Source of the DNA: Pollutimonas nitritireducens
GTDB lineage: Bacteria > Pseudomonadota > Gammaproteobacteria > Burkholderiales > Burkholderiaceae_B
Direction of reading: 5' to 3'
Assembly: GCF_002849615.1 (NCBI RefSeq)
Contig: NZ_PDNV01000002.1
Span: 372,001-436,000, forward strand
DNA: 64,000 nucleotides
Position 1 is the first letter of the stretch, and each line of letters starts with the position of its first letter. The notes under the pieces were generated by a model that searched no databases, was not told the DNA's origin, and saw only the letters and a program-made list of their open reading frames with translations. The translations under genes and the position numbers were made by a program. Shown in pieces: positions 19,295 to 28,499 of this stretch.

Positions 19295-20803
19295 TCAACG
19301 ACGGTTCCGGTTCGATTGAGGATCGAGGCGATTATCGATAAAGGCCTGGCTGCGCAGCTGGCTGAGCCAGTCTTCGAAGGCCGGTTCGATGCGGCGCTGG
19401 AACAGGATTTGGCGCGCCTGCATGCGCTTGAACTCGTTTTCCATATTCTTCGTGCGGCGTTCGAGGACCTGGATGAGATGCCAGCCGAACTGGGATTTTA
19501 TTGGTTCGCTGATCTGGCCGGGCTCGAGCGCATTCATGGCCTGCTCGAATGCCGGCACCGTTTCACCAGGCGTCAGCCAACCCAGGTCGCCGCCTTGGGG
19601 AGCCGTCACGTCTTCAGAGGACCGCTTGGCAAGGTCTTCGAACTTTTCGCCGTTGACGATGCGTTGACGCAGCTGCTTGAGGCGTGTCTCGGCCTTTTCA
19701 TCCGACATGACCTTGGAGCTCTTGATGAGAATGTGACGAGCATGAGTCTGCGTGACCATCATCGGCCCCTGGGCTTGCTGTTGCGCCTGCGGTACGGCGG
19801 CGGGGCCCGGAACCGGCGCACGTGCCGCGGCGTTGCCGCCTTGTGCCGCCTGCCCCCGGGTCAGGACCTTGAGGATGTGAAACCCATTGCCGCTCTGGAT
19901 GATGGCGCTGGTCTCACCGGCCTTCAGGTTCTCGGTGGCCTGCAGGAATAGATCGGGCCAACCGTTGACCGGCCGCAAGCCGAGCTCACCACCGCTGAGC
20001 GCCTCGGGACCATCGGAGGATGAAGCCGCGATGCCCGCGAAGTCAGCGCCGCCCCGCACCCGGGCCAGGATGGCTTCGGCTTTCTTGCGAAGTTCCTGTA
20101 CTTGTGACGACGACGCCCCTTCGGGAACAGCTACCAGTATTTGAGCGAGCCCAAGCACCTGCGGCCCGCTTTGCTGGACCGGTGCGGCCTGCCGGGGCTG
20201 TTGAGCCCGCGGATCTTGCGTGGCAGCCGGCAATTGATTGCCCTGGGCCTTCAGGAAGGCATCCACTTCGGCATCGGAGATGACAATCGTGCTGTCGACC
20301 GCGCGCTGGCGCAACATGTCCATGCGCACTTCCTTGCGCAGGTTCTCAATGTAGGTCTCCCAGGACACGCCGGATTTTTCGATCTCCTGGCGCAGCTGAG
20401 CCACGCTTATCTTGTTGCGGCTGGCGACCGTCTGGACGGCCTGCTCGGTCTGTGCGTCGGAAACCTTGATCCCCTGCCGGTCTGCCTCCTGGCGCTCGAC
20501 CTCTTCGGTAATCATGCGCTGGAGCACCTGTTTCTGCAATACGGCAAAATCGGGCACCGGTATCTTCTGTCGCTGCAATTGCTGTTGCGCCATTCTCGCC
20601 TCGACGTTGACTTGCTGCAACGTAATCACGCGTTGGTTCACCACAGCGGCAATACCGTCGACGAATTGTTGCGACTGTTGCGCGGAGGCGGCTTCGGCCT
20701 TGTTGACCGCCGGTTTGGCAGCTACAGCAATGCCCGACGATGCTACGCCCAGGATTGGAATCAAAATGGACGCTAGCCGGCGCTTAGCATGCACACTACG
20801 CAT
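19295..20803 (-). CDS. surA: Periplasmic chaperone and peptidyl-prolyl isomerase SurA
   Basis: A 502-residue periplasmic chaperone that escorts outer-membrane proteins, including LptD, to the BAM complex. A signal peptide is clear (basic MRSVHAKRR, then a hydrophobic run ending near AVAAKP). The N-terminal SurA domain has DGIAAVVNQRVITLQQV. Two parvulin domains follow, the first around LGLAQILVAVPEG and the second around QTHARHILIKSS, with GGDLGWLTPGETVPAFE. It is longer than E. coli SurA (428) because of glutamine/alanine/proline-rich linkers near both parvulin domains. The start overlaps the lptD stop by one base (TAATG at 20801-20805). Confidence 0.97.
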   Translation of the reverse strand: MRSVHAKRRLASILIPILGVASSGIAVAAKPAVNKAEAASAQQSQQFVDGIAAVVNQRVITLQQVNVEARMAQQQLQRQKIPVPDFAVLQKQVLQRMITEEVERQEADRQGIKVSDAQTEQAVQTVASRNKISVAQLRQEIEKSGVSWETYIENLRKEVRMDMLRQRAVDSTIVISDAEVDAFLKAQGNQLPAATQDPRAQQPRQAAPVQQSGPQVLGLAQILVAVPEGASSSQVQELRKKAEAILARVRGGADFAGIAASSSDGPEALSGGELGLRPVNGWPDLFLQATENLKAGETSAIIQSGNGFHILKVLTRGQAAQGGNAAARAPVPGPAAVPQAQQQAQGPMMVTQTHARHILIKSSKVMSDEKAETRLKQLRQRIVNGEKFEDLAKRSSEDVTAPQGGDLGWLTPGETVPAFEQAMNALEPGQISEPIKSQFGWHLIQVLERRTKNMENEFKRMQARQILFQRRIEPAFEDWLSQLRSQAFIDNRLDPQSNRNRR

Positions 20804-23184
20804 TATTCATACCTCTCGAAGGTGGTTTTTTCGGGTATTGGTGGGGTAATGGTTCTGTAACCGGCAATCCGTTCGCTCAGTAAACGCATGGGATCAGTGC
20901 CCAGGGAACCGAGGCCGGAAAGTTCCAGCTGGAAGAAAAGCGCGGTGTTGACGTCTTCTCGTGAAACGGCATAACGCTGCATGACAACGCGGCCTACCCA
21001 ACAACAATCGCCCTTGTATTCGAGCCCGAAAATTGACTGGGTGTTGCGCTTTTCCTGTAAGGAATAGTCGTAACGTCCCAGCGCGTAAACTTTACTGGTT
21101 ATGGGCCATTGGCCAGTAAAGCTGACCTGTTCTTTGCTGTTATCCAGGTATCCAGGAAGTTCGCGGACCTCGGGCACGGCGACTTGTGCCGGATCACGCT
21201 GATATCGGTATGAGGCGGCAAGCATCGCAAGACGCTTGGGTTCCCAACGGAAGCCCGCAGTCATGCGGTTGCGATCGTTCGAATCCGGGTTGTATTGCGC
21301 ATCGAATCTTACATCCAGCGTATCGGTCAGTGCCGCATTGACGCCCACGAGATAGTCGGACTTGGTATTCGTGCGTTTCCTGTCGCTCGGATTCAAGGTG
21401 ACAAGCTGATCGCGAAAATAGATACGCTGCGCCGCCGACAGCGAAAGGCGTTCGAATCCCGATTCCGCATCGAGCCAGCGGGTGGTCAGGCCCAATGTCA
21501 GCTGGTCTGCATCGGCGATGCGATCCCAACCGCCGCTGAATATATTTTCGTCGAAAGCCTGTGCGAAATTAAAATCGGCGTAATACGTATCGAAGACAGG
21601 AATCTGGGATTGATCCCTGTAAGGTACACGCAAGTAATACAAGCGCGGCTCAAGCGTCTGTATGGAGTCGTTGCCGAACAGCCTTGTCTCGCGCTCGAAG
21701 GTCATGCCGGAATCAACCGACATGATGGGAAGCACTCGTGACTGGGTTTGCGGCCTGCCCGAGAACTGCGGCAATTGATTGGCGTACCAGTCGGTACTGT
21801 ACTGGCTAAGATGCAATCCAACCTTGGGTGTTACATACCAGCCGGCACGTACGACGGGATAGGCCACCGTAGTGTACGAAGAAAAACGGCTTCCATTCGG
21901 TGCTATGCGCTGGTCCTTATAAACGTTGTATCGATCAATGTCGCCTTTATAAAAAGGCATCCTGAACCGCGTCGCGTAATTTTCAGACTGAACGTCGAAA
22001 CCGCCCCAGTTATAGCGAGCGCCCCGCACATAGAGCTCGGGCAGCTTGTCGTATTGTGGCGCCAGGTAATTAGCGCTGCGGTCCTGAAGCGTCTGGTAGG
22101 TATAGGCGTACAGCGATGCGTTGAAATACTTGTATCCGCTCCAGTTCAGCCCGGCGCTGCTCGGCAAATAAGTATTGGTGGCTTCATTGAGGCCCAGTGA
22201 GGAAAAATCCCGGAAATAGTCGTCGTCGGAGACACGGCGGATATCGAACGATGCGCTTAATCCGCCGCCCAGGTTGTGCCCATGCTGCCACGAGTAATAC
22301 CAGCGATTCCGATCGGCCTCCTGGTCATTGTCCAGGTACGTTCCGGCCAGTTGACCGCTGTACCGGCTTCCCAGGTAGCGGAATTCGCCGCCCAATTGCA
22401 TGCCGCGCTTGGCCATATACCGCGGCGTGATCGTTGCGTCGTAGTTAGGCGCAATATTGAAGTAATACGGTAGCGAAAATTCCAGCCCACCGCTGGTGGA
22501 CGTTCCGTAGGTCGGGACCAGCAAGCCCGATTTGCGTTCCTTGCGTATGGGGAAGGTAAGAAATGGAGAATAGAGTATCGGCACGCCTTTGAAGTAGAGC
22601 ACACCATTGCGCGCCGTCCCTTCGTTTTCGTCGAAAAGCAGGTCGACGCGTGAAGACTTGATGAACCAGGATGGATCCGGGCACGGGCAGCCTGAATACG
22701 TCACTGTTTCCAGCCGCATATGGTTGCGGCTGAGGATATCGGCTTTGACTGCTTTACCAGCGCCTCCGCTGGCGCCCAACCAGAAATTGGGATCGTTGAC
22801 TTCGCCGGTTTCACTGTTGATGTTGTAGTTGATCTCCGGGCCGGTCACGATGCTGGCGTCCCGCATGACCAGGCCGTTGCCGCGCACGCGGACCTGTCCG
22901 GTGGAACGCTGGTAGTCGATGTAATCGCCTTTTACGACTGAGTCGATGCGGCGCACCTCGGCATTGCCGGAGAGCTTGACCAGCCCGTCCTCATCGGATT
23001 CCATGGTGTCGCCGATGAGAAACGATGTAATTTCGTTGTCGTCGATATTTTCATGGACTTGAAGATTCGGAGCTATGCGCAATTCCTGCAGGGATGGCAT
23101 GCCGACATCCGGCCCAGGCTGTTGCGCCTGCGCCGTGGATACGCCGCCCATAGCTAGAAAAAATGCCCACCAAACCAAACGCAC
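20803..23184 (-). CDS. lptD: LPS-assembly protein LptD
   Basis: The 793-residue outer-membrane beta-barrel that, with LptE, inserts LPS into the outer leaflet. A signal peptide (RLVWWAFFLAMGGVSTAQA) precedes an OstA/LptA-like jellyroll (KLSGNAEVRRIDSVVKGDYI and GEVNDPNFWLGASG), then the barrel. The four cysteines needed for the inter-domain disulfides are present as CPC before the barrel and CC (GDCCWVG) near the C-terminus. I chose the GTG at 23184 because GAGGA lies about ten nt upstream and it places the signal peptide at the N-terminus; a frame extension to 23289 would bury it. A perfect TATAAT on this strand at 23258-23263 may be its promoter. Confidence 0.96.
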   Translation of the reverse strand: MRLVWWAFFLAMGGVSTAQAQQPGPDVGMPSLQELRIAPNLQVHENIDDNEITSFLIGDTMESDEDGLVKLSGNAEVRRIDSVVKGDYIDYQRSTGQVRVRGNGLVMRDASIVTGPEINYNINSETGEVNDPNFWLGASGGAGKAVKADILSRNHMRLETVTYSGCPCPDPSWFIKSSRVDLLFDENEGTARNGVLYFKGVPILYSPFLTFPIRKERKSGLLVPTYGTSTSGGLEFSLPYYFNIAPNYDATITPRYMAKRGMQLGGEFRYLGSRYSGQLAGTYLDNDQEADRNRWYYSWQHGHNLGGGLSASFDIRRVSDDDYFRDFSSLGLNEATNTYLPSSAGLNWSGYKYFNASLYAYTYQTLQDRSANYLAPQYDKLPELYVRGARYNWGGFDVQSENYATRFRMPFYKGDIDRYNVYKDQRIAPNGSRFSSYTTVAYPVVRAGWYVTPKVGLHLSQYSTDWYANQLPQFSGRPQTQSRVLPIMSVDSGMTFERETRLFGNDSIQTLEPRLYYLRVPYRDQSQIPVFDTYYADFNFAQAFDENIFSGGWDRIADADQLTLGLTTRWLDAESGFERLSLSAAQRIYFRDQLVTLNPSDRKRTNTKSDYLVGVNAALTDTLDVRFDAQYNPDSNDRNRMTAGFRWEPKRLAMLAASYRYQRDPAQVAVPEVRELPGYLDNSKEQVSFTGQWPITSKVYALGRYDYSLQEKRNTQSIFGLEYKGDCCWVGRVVMQRYAVSREDVNTALFFQLELSGLGSLGTDPMRLLSERIAGYRTITPPIPEKTTFERYE

Positions 23185-23257
23185 GCGTATTTCGTCCTCG
23201 AAAAAAACTGACTCTATTTTGGCACAGCTGCCGACCCGTATTGATTGGCGACCCGGT

Positions 23258-23263
23258 ATTATA
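23258..23263 (-). promoter_or_regulatory. Candidate -10 box upstream of lptD
   Basis: A perfect TATAAT on the minus strand, about 74 bp upstream of the lptD GTG. A TTGTGA lies 22 bp further upstream, which is too far for an ideal -35, so only the -10 is convincing. It sits in the 119-bp gap shared with the divergent amgK gene. Confidence 0.35.
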
Positions 23264-23303
23264 GAGAAGCTGGCGTGTACATGGTTCACAATACCGCCTT
23301 GCG

Positions 23304-24371
23304 ATGCGTAATCAATTTCTTATCATGGAAAACCGAATCTTGAACTTCAGCGCTGAATCCCGATTGTCGTTACTGAAAAACTGGCTGCAAGGCATCGCCG
23401 GCGACCATCAACTCGACCTCGCCAGCTTGAGACCTGCCTCCAGCGACGCGAGCTTTCGGCGCTATTTTCGGCTCGACACCGCGACCGGCACGGCCATCGT
23501 CATGGATGCGCCTCCGCAACAGGAAGACTGCCGGCCCTTCATCCACGTAACAGGCCTGCTGGCACAAGCCGACCTCAATGTACCGACAGTACTGGCCCAG
23601 GACCTGCAGCTAGGCTTTCTACTGCTGACCGACCTGGGTGAGCAAACTTATTATCAGGCAATCAAATCAGGCCTGGACGACACCCGCCTGCAACAGTTGT
23701 ACCGCGATGCCATTGCAGCGCTGGTGCGTATGCAACAAGCCAGTACGCAAGGCCTGCCCGACTACGATGCCGAACGCCTCTCGCAGGAACTCGCCGTGTT
23801 TCCGGAATGGTATGCGCAACGTCATTGCCAGGTCCAGCTCAGCAACGGCGAGCAATCCGTATTGAACGACGCCTTTGCCATCCTGATCCACGATAACACC
23901 CGGCAGCCCAGTGTACTGGTACACCGCGATTTCCACTCACCCAATCTCATGGTGGGTGTGGCAGACAGGAATCCGGGCGTCATCGATTATCAGGACGCGC
24001 TCGTTGGCCCACTCAGCTACGATATTGCCTCGCTGGTCATGGACGCGCGCACCACCTGGGAAGAGCAACAGCAACTGGACTGGGCGATACGCTATTGGGA
24101 GGCCGCGCGTGCCGCTCAACTCCCTGTGCCTGTCGACTTTGCCGATTTTCATCGCGCCTACGAATGGATGGGATTGCAGCGCAACCTGCGCATTCTCGGT
24201 GTGTTCGCCCGCCTTTCCTACCGCGATGGCAAGCATCATTACCTCGATCACATGCCTCGCGTAAATACCTATGTACGCCAGGTTGCCGGTCGCTACAGCG
24301 CCTTTCGCCCTCTCATTCGGCTGCTCGACAAGCTCGACGGCCGCCAGGTGACCACCGGGTATACGTTCTGA
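23304..24371 (+). CDS. amgK: N-acetylmuramate/N-acetylglucosamine kinase (anomeric)
   Basis: A 355-residue aminoglycoside-phosphotransferase-fold kinase. Together with MurU immediately downstream it matches the AmgK-MurU peptidoglycan recycling pair, which phosphorylates free MurNAc at C1 and then makes UDP-MurNAc. This bypasses de novo MurA/MurB synthesis and is the known basis of intrinsic fosfomycin tolerance in pseudomonads. Kinase motifs are VHRDFHSPNLMV (catalytic loop HxDxxxxN) and VIDYQDALVGP (metal-binding). SSDASFRRYFRL is the nucleotide-loop region. The start could be 23304 or the in-frame ATG at 23325; neither has a good ribosome binding site. The stop overlaps murU (TGATG). Confidence 0.9.
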   Translation: MRNQFLIMENRILNFSAESRLSLLKNWLQGIAGDHQLDLASLRPASSDASFRRYFRLDTATGTAIVMDAPPQQEDCRPFIHVTGLLAQADLNVPTVLAQDLQLGFLLLTDLGEQTYYQAIKSGLDDTRLQQLYRDAIAALVRMQQASTQGLPDYDAERLSQELAVFPEWYAQRHCQVQLSNGEQSVLNDAFAILIHDNTRQPSVLVHRDFHSPNLMVGVADRNPGVIDYQDALVGPLSYDIASLVMDARTTWEEQQQLDWAIRYWEAARAAQLPVPVDFADFHRAYEWMGLQRNLRILGVFARLSYRDGKHHYLDHMPRVNTYVRQVAGRYSAFRPLIRLLDKLDGRQVTTGYTF

Positions 24372-25060
24372 TGCGGGCCATGATCCTCGCGGCCGGAAGG
24401 GGCGAACGCATGCGCCCACTGACCGACAGCTTGCCCAAGCCGCTGCTCCAGGTAGGCGGCAAACCGCTCATCGTGTGGCACATCGAGAAGCTGGTGGCAG
24501 CTGGCATTACGGAATTGGTGGTGAACCTGTCTTGGTTGGGCGAGCAGATAGAACTGGCGCTGGGCGACGGCGGTCGATTCGGCGCAAAGATCCAATATTC
24601 CCGCGAACCGCAAGCCCTCGAGACCGCCGGCGGCATTGCCCAGGCCCTGCCATTTTTTCAGGAACAACCATTTCTCGTTATAAATGGCGATGTATGGTGC
24701 GACTGGAACCTGGCCGGGGTCGAACAGGCCGCGGCCAGCCTGGATGGCACCCTCCTGGCGTGGCTGATGCTGGTCGATAATCCGGTCCAACATCCCGAGG
24801 GCGATTTTCAACTGCATAGCTCCCGGCTCGTCACTGACGCGGCAACTCACGATACCGCTGTCACGCTGACGTTCTCGGGCATAGGCATCTACCGACCCGC
24901 GCTGTTTCAAGGTCTTGTCGTGGGCCAGCCCGCATCTCTGGCGCCCCTGCTGAGGCAGTCGATGGCCGCCGGCAAGGTGGCCGGCTACCACTACAAAGGA
25001 CAGTGGACCGACGTTGGAACTCCACAGCGCCTGATGCAGTTGGACGAGGCGCTGCGCTAG
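24371..25060 (+). CDS. murU: N-acetylmuramate alpha-1-phosphate uridylyltransferase
   Basis: A 229-residue nucleotidyltransferase that converts MurNAc alpha-1-phosphate and UTP to UDP-MurNAc, completing the recycling route begun by AmgK. The N-terminal signature MILAAGRGERMRPLT with the following LPKPLL, the INGDVW metal-binding site and the late GQWTDVGTPQRL are typical of sugar-phosphate nucleotidyltransferases. I chose the ATG at 24371, which overlaps the amgK stop, instead of a longer frame that runs back through amgK. Context with amgK makes the MurU assignment more likely than a generic GTP-mannose or glucose-1-phosphate transferase. Confidence 0.9.
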   Translation: MRAMILAAGRGERMRPLTDSLPKPLLQVGGKPLIVWHIEKLVAAGITELVVNLSWLGEQIELALGDGGRFGAKIQYSREPQALETAGGIAQALPFFQEQPFLVINGDVWCDWNLAGVEQAAASLDGTLLAWLMLVDNPVQHPEGDFQLHSSRLVTDAATHDTAVTLTFSGIGIYRPALFQGLVVGQPASLAPLLRQSMAAGKVAGYHYKGQWTDVGTPQRLMQLDEALR

Positions 25061-25241
25061 CCGCCGACGACTCAGCACGTTACACTGCTTTGGTCCGGAA
25101 AGATAAAACGTATCCGGATCTGTCAAGACGAAAGCAATATTGGCAGCAGCAGGCAACGGCTGCCTCATGCGCTATGCTTTAAGGTTTTTCGGCAATGGAC
25201 CATATCGTTCTCCATTGCTCCGCAATACAGGAATAAGCCCC

Positions 25242-25943
25242 ATGTTCGGATCGTCCAAACGCCGTGTCTTTCAACCTACGGCTTACGGCAACTCCCGCCG
25301 TTCGCGCCGCATACCCCGATGGCTGGTACTGATGTTGTCTGGCATTGTGCTTGGGGCGGGCGGCCTGCTGTTTCTGCAGAAAAGCTACGGCCCTGCCCGG
25401 CTTACCATCGAGCAATCCGAACAGCTGCATTACGACCTGAACAGCAGCAACATGGACAAGCAGCGTTTGCAGTCGCAATTCAACCAGCAAGCACACGATC
25501 TCAAGCAAAAAACCACAACCGTTCAAGATCAATCGGCACAGCTGAAGAAAGCGCTGGATCAGGTCAGCAAGCTGACGGCCGAGGTTCAATTATTTGCCGA
25601 TGCAATGCCGCCGGATCCTCGCGGCACGTCACCCGGCATTCGCGCCGCATCGTTCCGCAGCGACGACGGGCAACTTCACTATCAGATACTGGTCATGCAA
25701 GACAAAGGGAAGACCAAACCGTTCGCAGGCGAAGTGGAATTGGTGGTTGCAGGTCGTTATGCCAACCGCAAGTCGGGCAGCATCGACCTGCCGCCCTTTC
25801 CTGTCGAACTGGAGCAGTACAGCCACATGGGAGGGGCGCTACCCTTGCCCGAAGGATTCACGCCGCGCCAGGTGACCATAAAGATCACCGAGCAAGGGTC
25901 GAAAAAATTGAGTGCAACCCGCACGATCCGCGTCGCGCCCTGA
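25242..25943 (+). CDS. Membrane-anchored coiled-coil protein (DUF6776-like)
   Basis: A 233-residue protein with a basic N-terminus, one membrane helix (about 26-46) and then a periplasmic coiled coil (about 58-115, rich in Gln, Lys and Leu). The C-terminal globular part contains SDDGQLHYQILVMQDKGK, GEVELVVAGRY and PEGFTPRQVTIKI. It resembles DUF6776 proteins of betaproteobacteria, whose function is unknown; this family call is from memory. The ATG at 25242 has AGGA about 11 nt upstream. It is 181 bp after murU on the same strand, and the intervening DNA shows no convincing promoter or terminator. Confidence 0.75.
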   Translation: MFGSSKRRVFQPTAYGNSRRSRRIPRWLVLMLSGIVLGAGGLLFLQKSYGPARLTIEQSEQLHYDLNSSNMDKQRLQSQFNQQAHDLKQKTTTVQDQSAQLKKALDQVSKLTAEVQLFADAMPPDPRGTSPGIRAASFRSDDGQLHYQILVMQDKGKTKPFAGEVELVVAGRYANRKSGSIDLPPFPVELEQYSHMGGALPLPEGFTPRQVTIKITEQGSKKLSATRTIRVAP

Positions 25944-25948
25944 ACGCC

Positions 25949-25964
25949 AGCCTGGCGCCAGGCT
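25949..25964. repeat. 16-bp perfect palindrome between convergent genes
   Basis: AGCCTGGCGCCAGGCT reads the same on both strands and lies in the 41-bp gap between two convergent genes. There is no T-run on either side, so if it is a terminator it is not a standard intrinsic one. Confidence 0.5.
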
Positions 25965-25984
25965 ACGAGATAAAGCAGAAAGCT

Positions 25985-26713
25985 TCAGGCGACATGCTGC
26001 AAGAAGTCCTTCAGCCGCTGGCTAGGCGGATTGCTTAGCAGATCAGCAGGGGCGCCATCTTCGGCTATTTTTCCGCCATCGATGAATATGAGGCGGCTGC
26101 CGACTTTACGCGCGAACTCCATTTCGTGGGTGACCACGATCATGGTCATGCCGCCTTCCGCGACATCTTGCATGACTTTCAGCACTTCATGGCGCAATTC
26201 GGGATCGAGCGCTGATGTGGGCTCGTCGAAAAGCATGAGCTGGGGCCGAATGGCGAGTGCACGGGCAATGGCCACCCGCTGTTGCTGGCCACCCGAGAGC
26301 TCGCCAGGATAATGGTTGACTTTCTCTTCCAGTCCGACCTTGCCGAGCAGGGCAATGGCTTCCTCCCGGGCTTGCTTGCGCGCGCTTCCGCGCGTATGAA
26401 CCGGGCCGAACATGACATTTTCGAGCGCCGTGAGCTGCGGGAAGAGGTTGAACTGCTGGAACACCATTCCGGCTTCGCGCCGGAGTTCGCGGACCTGCGC
26501 GCCACTGCCGCGCACGCTGAGCCCGTTTACAGTGATATCGCCCTCCTCGATGGTCTCCAGTACATTAATGCACCGCAACAGGGTCGACTTGCCAGACCCG
26601 GAAGGTCCAACCACCACCACGACCTCGCCTTTGTTGATGGTCAGGTCAATGCCATTGAGCACCGTGGTCGTTCCGAAGCGTTTGACGACATTCTTGAACT
26701 CGACGATGCTCAT
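25985..26713 (-). CDS. glnQ: Polar amino acid ABC transporter ATP-binding protein (GlnQ-like)
   Basis: A 242-residue ATPase that powers uptake through the adjacent permease. Walker A is GPSGSGKST (36-44), the signature is LSGGQQQR, Walker B is [12 protein letters not shown], and the switch histidine is in VVTHEMEFA. Length and motifs match GlnQ/HisP-type subunits. The start at 26713 overlaps the permease stop (ATGA), so the two are coupled. The symbol follows the closest-looking family, glutamine; glutamate or histidine cannot be excluded. Confidence 0.92.
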   Translation of the reverse strand: MSIVEFKNVVKRFGTTTVLNGIDLTINKGEVVVVVGPSGSGKSTLLRCINVLETIEEGDITVNGLSVRGSGAQVRELRREAGMVFQQFNLFPQLTALENVMFGPVHTRGSARKQAREEAIALLGKVGLEEKVNHYPGELSGGQQQRVAIARALAIRPQLMLFDEPTSALDPELRHEVLKVMQDVAEGGMTMIVVTHEMEFARKVGSRLIFIDGGKIAEDGAPADLLSNPPSQRLKDFLQHVA

Positions 26714-27549
26714 ACGATTTGTGTCCTGTGTTCGATGAACTTCAAGGTCAGCGCGATAAAGCCGGTAAGAATCAGGTAGATGACCGCCACCGCACCCCAT
26801 ATTTCAACCGACCGGAAATTGCTGGCAATGATCTCCTGCCCCTGCCGCGTGAGTTCGGCGACGCCGATGACGATAAAAAGCGATGAATCCTTCAGACTGA
26901 TGATGCACTGGTTGCCCATGGCGGGAATCATGCGCCGCAATGCGACGGGCCCAACGATGTACGCGAGGATTTTGTAGAAAGGAAGCCCCATTGCCTGTCC
27001 GGCTTCCTTCAACCCTTTGGGCACGGATAGCAAGGCGCCGCGAACGATCTCTGCAATATAGGCGCCGGAATTGATCACCAGCGTAAAGATGGCGGCCAGC
27101 AAGGCATCGATGCGCCAGCCGGAAATGAGCGGCAATGCAAAATAGATGAACATGACCTGCACGACAATAGGGGTGCCGCGTATCACCAGGATATATACCT
27201 GGGCCAGGAACGACAGTGCGACAGGGATGTATTTTGCGAAGCGCCAGAGTACCGCCAGCACGATCGCCGCCTGCAACACGTGCCAGGTCCAATCCGGTAC
27301 GCCGGCGAGGAAGGTGGCGCCTATCCAGGATGCCAGCTGGATGATCGCCACGATGACCGCCACGCTGACTATCGCAATGAATGTGGTTTTCCACGTGACC
27401 AGCACTTTAACGTAGGTCGTCACGACCCCCGAGAGAAATCCAATGATGGTGCCGCCTATCAGGCCCAGCAATGTGATCTGGATCGTCATTTTTGCGCCTT
27501 CGAGAAGGCTGGGTAATGCATCCCAGATGGCCGACCATTCAAAAGTCAC
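26710..27549 (-). CDS. glnP: Polar amino acid ABC transporter permease with extra membrane insertion (GlnP-like)
   Basis: A 279-residue inner-membrane permease. The N-terminus ([19 protein letters not shown]) and everything from [19 protein letters not shown] onward align closely with E. coli GlnP. Residues roughly 48-108 have no counterpart there and carry two further hydrophobic segments (about 55-75 and 92-101). The coupling EAA loop is present ([12 protein letters not shown]). The start is GTG at 27549 with a weak GGGA about 10 nt upstream. A strong hairpin lies between this gene and the binding-protein gene upstream, so it may be expressed at a lower level than glnH. Confidence 0.9.
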   Translation of the reverse strand: MTFEWSAIWDALPSLLEGAKMTIQITLLGLIGGTIIGFLSGVVTTYVKVLVTWKTTFIAIVSVAVIVAIIQLASWIGATFLAGVPDWTWHVLQAAIVLAVLWRFAKYIPVALSFLAQVYILVIRGTPIVVQVMFIYFALPLISGWRIDALLAAIFTLVINSGAYIAEIVRGALLSVPKGLKEAGQAMGLPFYKILAYIVGPVALRRMIPAMGNQCIISLKDSSLFIVIGVAELTRQGQEIIASNFRSVEIWGAVAVIYLILTGFIALTLKFIEHRTQIV

Positions 27550-27601
27550 GTTGTTTGTCCCGAGAACTGGAGGCCCGGCATAGCGAGCTTCGCATCGTCA
27601 A

Positions 27602-27646
27602 ATAAAAACGGCGATCGAGGGGTAGCGCTCTACGCCCGATCGCCGT
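27602..27646 (-). terminator. Intrinsic terminator or attenuator between glnH and glnP
   Basis: On the minus strand a 10-bp perfect stem (ACGGCGATCG pairing with CGATCGCCGT) extends inward through a second, one-mismatch arm, and is followed by TTTTTATT. It lies 18 bp after the glnH stop and 53 bp before glnP, so it probably gives partial termination and more binding protein than transporter. Confidence 0.8.
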
Positions 27647-27663
27647 CGCTTGTCAGCCTGTCC

Positions 27664-28425
27664 TCAGTTGACTTGTACGGCTTTCTCGCCGAACCATTTC
27701 GTGTACAAGGCATCGTAGGTGCCGTTGTCCTGTATGGTCTTGAGCGCCTTGTTCACGACGGGAACCAGTTCGCTGTCTTTCGGAAACCCTATGCCGTAGA
27801 AATCGCCGCTTTTCAGCGAGCCCACCACCTTGACCTTGCCCTGGCCGCCGGTCTTTGCGAAATACTGCAGATTGGGCGTATCGTGCACGACGGCGTCGAC
27901 CCTGCCTGTGGCAAGCTCGAGGAAGGCGTTGTCAATATTGGGGAACAGCTTGAGCTTGGCGTTCGGTACGTTGGCCTTCAGGTAATCCACGGTGGCGGTG
28001 CCGATTTTTACGGCCACGTTCTTGCCTTCGAGATCTTTGGCCGACTTGATGTTGGCGTTGTCGTTGTTCACCAGGATGGCAAGGCCGCTTTCGTAATACG
28101 GATCCGAGAAATCAATGACCTTCTTGCGGTCGTCGCGTATGGTGATGCCGGCCAGCGCCGCATCGATATTGCGAGTTTGCAGGCCTGGAATAATACCGTT
28201 GAAGTCCATGGGCCGTAAGGAATACTTCAGTCCCGCTTCCTTGGCGATGGCGTCCCACAGTTCAATGTCGAAGCCGGTGTACTTGCCGTCCTGCTTGAAC
28301 TCAAAGGGCACGAATGCCGTGTCGGTGGCTACGAGCAGTTCTTTGTCCTGGGCGGCATGCGCAATAGGCAATACCATGGTAATGGCCAATCCCGCCAGCG
28401 CGGCTTTGATTTTTTTCGAGAACAT
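27664..28425 (-). CDS. glnH: Periplasmic polar amino acid-binding protein (GlnH-like)
   Basis: A 253-residue secreted solute-binding protein with a signal peptide ending near PIAHA-AQ. The mature part begins [33 protein letters not shown], the family-3 amino acid-binding signature, and [19 protein letters not shown] and [15 protein letters not shown] are the ligand-cleft regions. The strong resemblance to E. coli GlnH suggests glutamine. The start at 28425 has AAGGAG eight nt upstream. It is first in the glnHPQ operon and lies 74 bp after metQ on the same strand. Confidence 0.93.
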   Translation of the reverse strand: MFSKKIKAALAGLAITMVLPIAHAAQDKELLVATDTAFVPFEFKQDGKYTGFDIELWDAIAKEAGLKYSLRPMDFNGIIPGLQTRNIDAALAGITIRDDRKKVIDFSDPYYESGLAILVNNDNANIKSAKDLEGKNVAVKIGTATVDYLKANVPNAKLKLFPNIDNAFLELATGRVDAVVHDTPNLQYFAKTGGQGKVKVVGSLKSGDFYGIGFPKDSELVPVVNKALKTIQDNGTYDALYTKWFGEKAVQVN

Positions 28426-28499
28426 AAACGACTCCTTGAGTGGGGCGACATCGTCAAAAATTGTATGGTAACCGAAAGCGCCTGAGGCAGGCGCCGGCA

